Below, one piece after another: positions 1-7,875 of a stretch of DNA of 11,166 nt. Made by a program: the position numbers and the translations under genes. Source of the stretch: Candidatus Aminicenantota bacterium (lineage in GTDB: Bacteria > Acidobacteriota > Aminicenantia > UBA2199); assembly GCA_023137075.1 (NCBI GenBank), contig JAGLQA010000451.1, positions 1 through 11,166 of the forward strand, written 5' to 3'. Under the pieces are notes generated by a model. It did no database searches. It saw only the letters and a program-made list of their open reading frames with translations, and was not told the DNA's origin. Within the stretch, counting starts at the first letter, position 1; each line of letters starts with the position of its first letter.

Positions 1-2949
1 CCGGAATTAGAGGCCATACTGCGCCGGGAGATGGGCCAGGTGAAGGCGTCCCCGGTTTTTGATATCAGGGAGAGAAGCTCGCAGATCCTGACCCATATCC
101 TGCACAACTACTCCGATTTTGCCATCATGACCATCGACAGCTTTATCCACAAGGTGATAAAAGCCTTTGCCTTAGAAATCGATCTGCCTCTTAATTTCAG
201 CATAGTGTTAAACTATGAACGGTTGGAGTCCTATGTGATCGAAAAACTGCTTGCCCTGGTGGGGCGGGATGAGTTTATCACCGATATTATCCTGAAATTT
301 GTCTTTTCCAGGATTAAGGAAGAAAAAAGCTGGAATATCGAGGGAGATATTCGCAGGTTCGAGAAAGATATCCTGAGTGAGAAAAACAGCCACTGGGTGA
401 GGGGGATTGCTGCCTTAGACAACGTGGATTTTCACTGCATGATCGAACAATTGCAGGCGCTGCGCTCAGGTTTTGTGAAAGGACTTAATGAATTGGGCGG
501 CCGGGCGTTACATTTGATTGGTGAGGCGGGTCTAAATATCGAAGATTTCGCCTACAAAGAGAGAGGAGCGGCCGGATTTTTGCAAAAATGCGCCGATTTG
601 CGAGAGGGAGATATAAAGAAATTTACGATAGGCAGCCGTTTCGCCAACGCGCAGTGGCTCGCTAAATCCGCTCCTGCCGAGATACGATCAACTGTGGAAA
701 ACCTGCTTGCCGGTGGACTGTCATCTCTTTCCGAAGAAATTAGCGCCCACATCGAGCAGAACCGCACCCGGGCATTGACTGCCGCTTTCGTTTTAGACAA
801 CGTTTACTTAGCGGCGATTATCAACCGCATCAAATTGCTGATCGATGAATTCAAGGAGCGAAACGGCGTGATCCCGATTTCCGAATTTAATGTAAATGTG
901 AATGAGATAATAAAACGGTCGCCGGTCCCTTTCATTTACGCCATCATCGGTGAAAAATACAACCATTACCTGATCGATGAGTTCCAGGATACGTCAAGGC
1001 TGCAGTGGGAGAACCTGTTCCCCCTCATCGATAATGCCCTGGGTTCCGGTTTTTTTAACATGGCGGTAGGCGATGGTAAACAATCCATCTACCGCTGGCG
1101 GGGTGGGGACGTGGAAATCATGGAAGAAGATATAGTCGCCCGTATTCACCCGGACCAATTGGCGGTCAAACCCTTAGAAAAAAACTTCAGAAGTCACAAA
1201 CACATCGTTGTGTTTAATAACCGCTTTTTCGAAAAGGTGGAAAAGTTTTTTGAGCAGAGCAATCAATTACTGCGGGGCATCTACGGCGACCCGGCCCAGG
1301 TAACGGTCCGACGGGAGGGCGGTTTTGTCTCCCTGCAATTTATCGCCGACACGGAGGTTGAGAAAAAAACCGATGAGGTCGTTCTGGCAGAGGTAAACCG
1401 GATCATAGAGGAATGCCGGGGCAGGGGGTATGGATTATGCGATATTGCCGTTTTAGTGAGAAAAAACAGGGAGGGACAGAGGGTGGCGGAAAACCTGGTC
1501 GAGAACAACATCCCGGTGGTATCGCCCGACTCGTTAATACTATCGAAGGTGCCGTTAACCGGTTTTTTTATCGATATATTGACCTATCTTAAGGACCCGG
1601 CAGATAAAATCGCGGAAGCTGCCATTATCTATTTCCTGACACTGAACAACGCGCAAAAAACCCTTGACCCGACGGCCATCGGCCGTGCTTTCCAGGAGGG
1701 TGGGCATAAGGAGTTGACCCCGGAGCTTGGGGAATTCTTCCGGCGCCGGAATTACCTGGTCCGCATGCCGGTATACGAGGTTTTCGAGGAGGTCACGCGT
1801 ATTTTTAACCTTCAGGAATCTTTAGATTTCAACACCGCCGGTTACCTGCAGGCTTTTTTAAACATTATTTCCGATTATTCCAGGGAAAACAATTTGGATA
1901 TTGCCTCTTTCTTAGAGTGGTGGGAATTTAACAAAAACGATTTCTCCATGGTGGTGCCGGAAACGAAACCGGCGGTCCGTATCATGACCATCCATAAGGC
2001 AAAGGGATTGGAATTCCCGGTGGTGATTATTCCCTATGCCAACTGGGGTCACGATCTGGACAAGCAGCTCTGGCTGACCCCGGACACGCCGCTTCCCGGC
2101 CTGCCCCAAAACCTGGCCATGCCGGTCAATACCACAAAATTATTAGAGGAGACCTATTTCAAGACAGGTTTTAAAGAGGAAAAGGAAAAGGTGTTGATAG
2201 ATAATATCAACCTGCTTTATGTGGCCTTTACCCGGGCCGGGGACTGCCTCTACATCCTGGCCCAGGATAGGAGGAAAAACGATAATTATGACCTGCTGAA
2301 GGAATTGGCCGTGCCGCTAATGGACAAAGAGACCGTGCCGGGACAGGCATATACCCTGGGAGAACTGGCCGCTGCGAAACGGCAGGAGACAACCGGAGAG
2401 AGTCTCCCGGGGATCGAGTCCTTAGAGACCGGTGATTTCATTTCCAACAGGTGGTACGAAAAAATAGCCATCCGCCGCAAAGCGGTGGATTTTTGGGGTT
2501 TCGACAGTTACCGGGCGGAACGGCGCAATTGGGGCATCCTGGTTCACCAGGTACTGTCCCGTATCCGTTCTATCGAGGACGTGCCCCGTGTGCTGGAAAG
2601 TGTGCTTCTGGCGGGCGATATAGAGTCCGCCGAGAAAGAAATCCTGCAAGAAAAAATCGCCGAAATTTTTGAGATCCCGGCGGTACGGCAGTGGTTCGAA
2701 CCGGGACAGCAGGTATTTATCGAAGCTCCGATCATAACCGATGACGGCGTTTTACGGCCGGACCGGGTTATCCTCAAGGATGGAAAATTGATGATTATCG
2801 ATTTCAAAACCGGTGAAAAAAGCGGCGCGCACGCGCACCAGGTAGTGAAGTATAAGAAAGCGATACGGCACATGGGTTATCAAAATATCGATGCCTACCT
2901 GTTTTATCTGGATGAAAAAGAGATTCAACCGGTGGCAGCCGAATCTTAG
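1..2949 (+). CDS. RecB/AddA-type UvrD helicase with C-terminal PD-(D/E)XK nuclease, 5' partial
   Basis: ATP-dependent helicase-nuclease of the kind that resects double-strand DNA ends for recombination and degrades foreign linear DNA. The frame is open to the first base, so the start and the Walker A motif lie outside the window. Numbering from the Met encoded at base 31: motif Ic-like TIDSF near residue 35; Walker B with DEFQDT at 316-321; motif III GDGKQSIYRWRGGD at 347-360; motif IV NFRS at 385-388; motif V TIHKAKGLEF at 653-662; motif VI VAFTRA at 731-736. The C-terminal nuclease has His839, Asp911 (RPDR), Asp924-Phe-Lys926 (DFKTG) and Gln937...Tyr941 (QVVKY), all expected catalytic positions, so it looks active. 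AddA and RecB share this layout and the partner subunit is not visible, so no symbol is given. The gene converges on the next one with a 9-base gap, and its base composition is clearly richer in G+C than everything to its right. Confidence 0.93.
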   Translation, partial: PELEAILRREMGQVKASPVFDIRERSSQILTHILHNYSDFAIMTIDSFIHKVIKAFALEIDLPLNFSIVLNYERLESYVIEKLLALVGRDEFITDIILKFVFSRIKEEKSWNIEGDIRRFEKDILSEKNSHWVRGIAALDNVDFHCMIEQLQALRSGFVKGLNELGGRALHLIGEAGLNIEDFAYKERGAAGFLQKCADLREGDIKKFTIGSRFANAQWLAKSAPAEIRSTVENLLAGGLSSLSEEISAHIEQNRTRALTAAFVLDNVYLAAIINRIKLLIDEFKERNGVIPISEFNVNVNEIIKRSPVPFIYAIIGEKYNHYLIDEFQDTSRLQWENLFPLIDNALGSGFFNMAVGDGKQSIYRWRGGDVEIMEEDIVARIHPDQLAVKPLEKNFRSHKHIVVFNNRFFEKVEKFFEQSNQLLRGIYGDPAQVTVRREGGFVSLQFIADTEVEKKTDEVVLAEVNRIIEECRGRGYGLCDIAVLVRKNREGQRVAENLVENNIPVVSPDSLILSKVPLTGFFIDILTYLKDPADKIAEAAIIYFLTLNNAQKTLDPTAIGRAFQEGGHKELTPELGEFFRRRNYLVRMPVYEVFEEVTRIFNLQESLDFNTAGYLQAFLNIISDYSRENNLDIASFLEWWEFNKNDFSMVVPETKPAVRIMTIHKAKGLEFPVVIIPYANWGHDLDKQLWLTPDTPLPGLPQNLAMPVNTTKLLEETYFKTGFKEEKEKVLIDNINLLYVAFTRAGDCLYILAQDRRKNDNYDLLKELAVPLMDKETVPGQAYTLGELAAAKRQETTGESLPGIESLETGDFISNRWYEKIAIRRKAVDFWGFDSYRAERRNWGILVHQVLSRIRSIEDVPRVLESVLLAGDIESAEKEILQEKIAEIFEIPAVRQWFEPGQQVFIEAPIITDDGVLRPDRVILKDGKLMIIDFKTGEKSGAHAHQVVKYKKAIRHMGYQNIDAYLFYLDEKEIQPVAAES

Positions 2950-2958
2950 TGTTAGTGA

Positions 2959-4347
2959 CTATATATTTAAAATATAACCTTTTTCTCTTACATTCTCGAT
3001 TAAATTCGGGAATCCTGCTTCTTTGAATTTCTGGGTGACCCTTGTGTTTATCAATCGTAAGGCTTCTAATGACGGAATTTTTGCATCTGCTTTTATACGG
3101 TCATAAGTGAAAAGTTTTCCTTTTTCTTTATACAATAATTTAATGAGTCGCCATTGACTGTCTCTCAATCTGATTTCTAATTCTCGCTCATTTGTGATTA
3201 TAATGAAATCGCCACTCCCTTCTGGATTATCTTGAGAAGGTTTTAACGAGAACTGAAGGATAGCCTTTGTTTTGGATAATCCCTGCCCTACTAATGTGTC
3301 ACGCAATATTTTGCTGATCAATTGGTATTTGCCGGAATTTGAATCCCGGTAAATTAATCCATTATTAATGAGAATTCCTCTACAGGTGGCATTTTCCGGT
3401 TGGTAGTCCCGGTCAGCGGCCATTCTTACTAAGTAATCCAAAGATAACGGATAATTATCTTGAGTTGTATCCTTCAAGTAATCAAGTACTCTCCTCAACA
3501 TACCTAATCCCTTGTTAACTAAAATATCTTCAAGATATAAAGATAGCATTTTTTTATCTACCGGCTTTGTCAGTAATTTCTCCTCAAAAGAAGAGATTAA
3601 CATAACACCCTTATGAACGTGAGTTTCCTCCTTTTTTATACTTACAAGTCGATCTAACTCTTCTTTACAAATTCCAAGAAGCATAGGATGTCCCCCGGAT
3701 AATTCGCATATGACCTTTGCCCAGGATTTAATAACATCCTTGCCTAGCCTATCTTTATAAAAAGAATACATAATTGCTTCTATAATATTCCCCCAATTAG
3801 GATGCCATGGGAATAGGGGAGAATGTTCAAGGTCCGTAAAAAAATTAGAATAATAGTCCTCCAGATCATGATATTCCTTCATCTTCAATAAATTTGCTTT
3901 TTCATTAATAAAGCTCAAAAAAATTGAAGGTAAAGTTCTTCCTGTCAAGACCAAATAACTGTCGGTTATTTTTTTTTTATTGATCTTTATATTAACAAAT
4001 TTTTTTATAAAATGGACAAAACGGTCTGGCTCCCTTTCTATTAATTCTATAAAAAAATGATCAAAATCATCTATAAGAAGCCCATAATTTCGATTTACTT
4101 CAATTTTATTGGAAACGTTCAAAAATTTTTTATAACTTTCATAATTATAAGTCAGGAGATCAATCTTATATCCTCTATTATTTAATAATTCGCTGAAAAA
4201 ATCCAGAAATGTGCTTTTCCCCAAACCTTTACCAGCAAAAATATAAACATTTTTAGGTTTTCTCGGGTCCTGGATTTCCTGGATATTGTATTCAAAAATT
4301 GGAAATAACCGTGATGTATTGAATTTGAAATTTACATTCTTTTTCAT
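2959..4347 (-). CDS. P-loop ATPase with C-terminal OmpR-type winged helix
   Basis: Predicted 462-residue cytoplasmic NTPase and DNA-binding protein. Walker A is AGKGLGKST (38-46), matching [AG]-x4-GK[ST]. Walker B is LLIDDFD (90-96). A sensor-like strand ends in LTGRT (134-138), and SGGHP (217-221) fits the conserved motif after the ATPase core in STAND/archaeal-type ATPases. A helical middle follows. The last ~76 residues (387-462) read as a Trans_reg_C/OmpR winged helix: a DSQWRLIKLLY helix, then a TYDRI helix, a recognition-helix region INTRVTQKFKEAG, and a wing ending VREKGYILNI. ATG start with GAGGA (4357-4361) nine bases upstream. It is second in an operon, 12 bases after the stop of the RSH-ATPase gene, whose stop overlaps this RBS, so translational coupling is likely. 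Inference: an ATP-switched transcription regulator or partner of the upstream protein. Its order (ATPase first, OmpR-like domain last) is the reverse of the SARP/AfsR type. No exact family is recognised. Confidence 0.82.
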   Translation of the reverse strand: MKKNVNFKFNTSRLFPIFEYNIQEIQDPRKPKNVYIFAGKGLGKSTFLDFFSELLNNRGYKIDLLTYNYESYKKFLNVSNKIEVNRNYGLLIDDFDHFFIELIEREPDRFVHFIKKFVNIKINKKKITDSYLVLTGRTLPSIFLSFINEKANLLKMKEYHDLEDYYSNFFTDLEHSPLFPWHPNWGNIIEAIMYSFYKDRLGKDVIKSWAKVICELSGGHPMLLGICKEELDRLVSIKKEETHVHKGVMLISSFEEKLLTKPVDKKMLSLYLEDILVNKGLGMLRRVLDYLKDTTQDNYPLSLDYLVRMAADRDYQPENATCRGILINNGLIYRDSNSGKYQLISKILRDTLVGQGLSKTKAILQFSLKPSQDNPEGSGDFIIITNERELEIRLRDSQWRLIKLLYKEKGKLFTYDRIKADAKIPSLEALRLINTRVTQKFKEAGFPNLIENVREKGYILNI

Positions 4348-4359
4348 TTTACTATATCC

Positions 4360-7300
4360 TCATGGACTAAGCTTAGATTTTAAATATTTTTCTAATAGGG
4401 GGCTGAAAATCTGCCAATATTGATTCTGTTCAGTAAGCAAAAAATTTATAACACCTACTGCATTTAAATAATCGAGGCTGGTAATAATTCTTCTTAAGGT
4501 TATTCGTTTACCTCTATTTCTTAATTCATCCTGTAACATTTCTTTAGTCATACCCTTTTTATCAAAATGAGAATGAGTTAAAAGCCTCAATATCTCATTC
4601 TCTATTTCATTATCAATCCCATTTATAATTCGATTGACACTTAAAAAGGAAATATCATTAGGAATGGTTTCAGAGATTGCCTTAAATAATAGTTCCTTTG
4701 TAAATGTCGTTTTATTGCGTTCCGGCCGATACCCCAATTTCCACATAGATTTCGCCAAAAGCGAAATATGATAAGGATGCCCGCTTGTCTCACGAAATAC
4801 ACTCCTGGCCACACTTTTGTATACCTCTATACTATATTGAGGTGCTAATTTCTCCGCCTTTAATAGCTTAAATGTATCTTCAAAATTAAGAGGATGAACT
4901 TTAATATATTCAGATCTCTCAAATATTTGCATAAGTGAAGGAGGAAGCTTTCGTGAAGGAGCCTCTGGGCCTACCCAGCATATTAGCCGGTTTGGTTTAC
5001 TTAAAATATCATCACAAAATTTGAGGATTCTTTTATCTTCACCGGCTCTATAGCTTTCTTTGATTAAGCCAACCATCTCATCAATAACTAATATTATCGG
5101 GATGTTTAATTTTTCTTGTATTATATCCAATATCGATTCAATCTTAAATTTTTTTAAAATAGGCAATTCTTTTCCATTAGCTCTTGCTATAGCATGTGCT
5201 CTTTCAATCAGATTTTTCTTAATTTTTATTCTTCCAGCTGACCAGGGGGCACCCCTCGAAGCTTCTACGTAAAACGTCATGCGATTCGGATAACTTGTAT
5301 CATCTACTTGTCGAAGAAAATATTTCACCAATGAACTTTTGCCAACTCTTTTGGGGCCATGAATAAATGCACCTATTCCACTACTGTTCCCTTTCATGCA
5401 CGCATTTTTAAATAAGTTGCCAAGTTCATCCAACTCTTTTTGCATGCCATAGAAATAGTCATCGTTTTCTAAAGGCGGCCCGGTGATATAAGGAGCAAAT
5501 TGCGGTTTATGAAGAAAATGTAATGACCTTCTTGGAAAACTAATTTCTAAAATCGGTTGAGGCGTATCATTCGGTTTTAATACCTGTATTACACCGTTAA
5601 GTTGATATATTTCATTATAAATAGTTTCTATACGCCCCTTATCGATGTTTTTCATTTGCAGCCTTATAACAGCTCTGGCAAATCCAAATTGTCTCGCCAT
5701 AACCTCTAATAAATCAATTTCGTATCTTCGAAAAATGGTTAATATATCTACTACTACACCTACCCTATTGTTGGTCTCAATTACAAAATATTGGGGCTGA
5801 GAAGCTATCAATGGTCTGGAAACCCTTTTTCCTCCTTTCGCACAGGGTGCATCAACACGATGGAAAATCATACGACCCTTCCTATATGTTGCTTTTACCT
5901 CGTTTTCTATAGACGGATCACATTTGGGACAATAATCAAATTTACCATTAAGATTCAAGCTGCCATCGCTGAAATCCAATTCATACTTCTGACTCGACTT
6001 TATTGTATTCAGCAAATTAATTATAAAAAGTTTCGCAAGGTTTTCATCAACTTTTTTAATGTAATAATAATTCTCGCCTCTATTAGTACTAACCAATATT
6101 CCCAGTTGAAAATACCACCAATTGTGAATATGTAAACTCTTTCCTTCATATCGTGGAAGTATCTCTCTACTCAGCATTTCGTTTATCGTAGTTTCTACCC
6201 AGGAATCCAATTCAGCGGCAGGAATTTCTTCTTTTATACCTCGTTCCATAAGTTGTTCAAAAACATAATTCCGCCCTGTTTTTATTAAAACAGGTCTAAA
6301 ATACCGTCTAAATTTCGTTTTAATCGGATTTATAGTAGACTTTGGCACCTTTTTTTCCCATCCATTCGGGAGTGGACGAGGATAATCGTCCAGGTCTAAA
6401 AAAACAACATCGCCGTGGGATAAAGGTTTTAATAAGTCGGCGCGCTTTCCATTGATATTGGCACTTCTTAAATGAGCTACAAATCGATTACACAATTTTA
6501 ATGCAAAATTTATAACTCTGGAACCGGCAACAAGTTTGATTGGTCTTCCATCAGGAGTGAATGAAATAATCCATTCTTTTTTACATCTATCATTTTTTTT
6601 AAACTTCTTAATTATTATATCAGGCTTGTTGATATGTTTTTTTATCTCTCTATCAGATTTTGATGGTATTATTCTTACAGGGATTGCTTTTAATTCGTCT
6701 CTTACCTGTGAAGGAGCATGCACAAGTGTATGAATGGCACGATATCCATTTTTAGTTGGCTCCCAGAGCATATCCATCAACTGGTTGTGCCTGCATCCAA
6801 ACTTTTTATGAAGTCGAAATATGGCCTTGTAACAATCCTCAAAGTTTTTTGATATGCTCGTCACATAACCGAAACGGTATAGATTTGATTGCCAATTACT
6901 TTTTGGAAGATTAACAGAAATTTCTCTGTCAATAGATGCAATATGATGCCAAGACCATTTTATCGATTCTATATCGATATTATCCAATTCAGATTCAATA
7001 ATACGTGTAATCTTTTCGCATAATCCACCGTTCTCACTCATTCGCTCGGAAAAAGAGATCAATTCGTTAAACCTCTCAGGATTATTATACCAGAGTGATA
7101 GATTATCGAAAACGTTTCGTTCAAGCCACAGCCCAACTAATTCGGACATTTTTGAAAAAACACGACATAAAAGTACTGCGTTTTTTTTATCCGTTAAACT
7201 CGACACAAAATATAGTGGTATGTTGTTATTAGGAAATTTTGAGAAACTCTCGGAAAATTGATGTGTCCATTTTGTTATTGTCTCATCTGGATCCATATGA

Positions 7301-7662
7301 TTTAGATTTTCATATATATACAATAAAATTGACCGGTTGTCATTTAGAGAGGGTATTAAATTAACTTTTAGATTGTTTATTAAATCGGGGTCCGGTGCTT
7401 CAAGTGCGCTAAGGGATTCGTAACCTCTTAATATTTGGATCACATCTTCATCAAGCAAACCGGAAAAATGTTTCCTTACCTCATCATAAGGAATACCGTG
7501 AAGAAAACCGGCTTTAGCCAACGGCTCATCTTTAAACTTTTTTCTCAAAATATTAAAAACTTCAATATAATGACTTAGGTTTGACTCGTTTGAATAGAAC
7601 CCCTTATATTTTGGAATTGTGGTCTTAATTTTTTTTAATACTTCTTTCTGCCACGGTGTCAA
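4360..7662 (-). CDS. Degenerate long RelA/SpoT protein fused to STAND-like P-loop ATPase
   Basis: Predicted 1100-residue cytoplasmic protein. Domain order: HD-like (about 20-130; H31, then LHG at 54-56 where active Rel has LHD, and YENLNHM at 117-123 for ADRLHNM); synthetase-like (about 175-345; D297 kept, KNGYRAIHT at 304-312 matching the NxYQSLHT loop, but AIPVR at 326-330 where EVQIR with the catalytic Glu is expected); TGS (364-425: ISFTPDGRPIKL, NGKRADLLKPLSHGDVV); a TGS-distal helix (428-456); zinc finger (C578, C581, H601, C607, with HRVDAPC for HRxDC); ACT (624-697). The fused ATPase starts near 735: Walker A GPKRVGKSS (769-777), Walker B IILVIDEM (856-863), TSGHP (959-963), and a winged helix (about 1010-1095). 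Start is TTG, set by AGGAGG five bases upstream and an in-frame TAG just before it; the next Met is residue 123. Inference: catalytically dead alarmone enzyme reused as a ribosome/tRNA-type sensor controlling an NTPase switch. Residual synthetase activity cannot be excluded by eye. Confidence 0.88.
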   Translation of the reverse strand: MTPWQKEVLKKIKTTIPKYKGFYSNESNLSHYIEVFNILRKKFKDEPLAKAGFLHGIPYDEVRKHFSGLLDEDVIQILRGYESLSALEAPDPDLINNLKVNLIPSLNDNRSILLYIYENLNHMDPDETITKWTHQFSESFSKFPNNNIPLYFVSSLTDKKNAVLLCRVFSKMSELVGLWLERNVFDNLSLWYNNPERFNELISFSERMSENGGLCEKITRIIESELDNIDIESIKWSWHHIASIDREISVNLPKSNWQSNLYRFGYVTSISKNFEDCYKAIFRLHKKFGCRHNQLMDMLWEPTKNGYRAIHTLVHAPSQVRDELKAIPVRIIPSKSDREIKKHINKPDIIIKKFKKNDRCKKEWIISFTPDGRPIKLVAGSRVINFALKLCNRFVAHLRSANINGKRADLLKPLSHGDVVFLDLDDYPRPLPNGWEKKVPKSTINPIKTKFRRYFRPVLIKTGRNYVFEQLMERGIKEEIPAAELDSWVETTINEMLSREILPRYEGKSLHIHNWWYFQLGILVSTNRGENYYYIKKVDENLAKLFIINLLNTIKSSQKYELDFSDGSLNLNGKFDYCPKCDPSIENEVKATYRKGRMIFHRVDAPCAKGGKRVSRPLIASQPQYFVIETNNRVGVVVDILTIFRRYEIDLLEVMARQFGFARAVIRLQMKNIDKGRIETIYNEIYQLNGVIQVLKPNDTPQPILEISFPRRSLHFLHKPQFAPYITGPPLENDDYFYGMQKELDELGNLFKNACMKGNSSGIGAFIHGPKRVGKSSLVKYFLRQVDDTSYPNRMTFYVEASRGAPWSAGRIKIKKNLIERAHAIARANGKELPILKKFKIESILDIIQEKLNIPIILVIDEMVGLIKESYRAGEDKRILKFCDDILSKPNRLICWVGPEAPSRKLPPSLMQIFERSEYIKVHPLNFEDTFKLLKAEKLAPQYSIEVYKSVARSVFRETSGHPYHISLLAKSMWKLGYRPERNKTTFTKELLFKAISETIPNDISFLSVNRIINGIDNEIENEILRLLTHSHFDKKGMTKEMLQDELRNRGKRITLRRIITSLDYLNAVGVINFLLTEQNQYWQIFSPLLEKYLKSKLSP

Positions 7663-7667
7663 GTCGA

Positions 7668-7673
7668 CCTCCT
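7668..7673 (-). promoter_or_regulatory. Ribosome binding site AGGAGG deciding a TTG start
   Basis: On the minus strand AGGAGG lies five bases before TTG (7662-7660). An in-frame TAG directly overlaps the start of this motif and no ATG is available in frame for over 120 codons, so TTG is the start of the RSH-ATPase gene. Confidence 0.85.
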
Positions 7674-7702
7674 AAAAGTTATCGTTTTCTTCATCATAGT
7701 AT

Positions 7703-7731
7703 ATTATAGAATAATTCTGCAAAAATTTCAA
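7703..7731 (-). promoter_or_regulatory. Sigma70-type promoter of the RSH-ATPase operon
   Basis: On the minus strand: -35 TTGAAA (complement of 7726-7731), a spacer of 17 bases, and -10 TATAAT (complement of 7703-7708). Transcription would start near 7696, giving a leader of about 34 bases. The same -35, spacing and -10 occur in the opposing promoter. Confidence 0.7.
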
Positions 7732-7750
7732 CTTCATGTCCAATTTAATG

Positions 7751-7810
7751 TGAAATATAATGATGGAATTCAACATGAAATGCTAATGTTATAAAATATG
7801 AAATATATTG
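7751..7810. repeat. Three imperfect direct repeats between divergent promoters
   Basis: TGAAATATAATG (7751-7762), TGAAATGCTAATG (7776-7788) and TGAAATATATTG (7799-7810) recur with start-to-start distances of 25 and 23 bases, close to two helical turns. They sit upstream of both -35 boxes (7726-7731 and 7821-7826), where an operator or activator site would lie. A 7-base inverted repeat, TTCATGT (7733-7739) with ACATGAA (7773-7779), overlaps this stretch. The DNA is very A+T-rich, so chance resemblance is possible; the regular spacing is the argument for function. Confidence 0.45.
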
Positions 7811-7820
7811 CATATTTTTG

Positions 7821-7849
7821 TTGAAAAATTTAGAAATTAATACTATAAT
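7821..7849 (+). promoter_or_regulatory. Sigma70-type promoter of the rightward operon
   Basis: -35 TTGAAA (7821-7826), 17-base spacer, -10 TATAAT (7844-7849), with transcription expected to begin near 7856. An AAGGAGG site (7864-7870) follows, five bases before the ATG at 7876. It is a sequence twin of the leftward promoter. Confidence 0.75.
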
Positions 7850-7875
7850 AAACTTGCACCCAAAAGGAGGTAAAA

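Noticed and set aside
208..2873. Multiple minus-strand and alternative-frame ORFs in the helicase gene
   Set aside because: Shadows of the strongly supported helicase-nuclease frame with no own signals.
2962..2976. A+T palindrome as a terminator between the convergent genes
   Set aside because: All A-T with no proper loop, and it lies within the last codons of the minus-strand gene; a bidirectional terminator is not supported.
5060..6733. Several short plus-strand open frames within the RSH-ATPase gene
   Set aside because: Antisense to a well-supported gene, without ribosome binding sites or recognisable content.
4360..7662. Active alarmone synthetase/hydrolase or a toxSAS-type toxin
   Set aside because: The HD pair is HG and the synthetase Glu motif is absent; the long multi-domain form also differs from short toxic synthetases. 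Not fully excluded without alignment.
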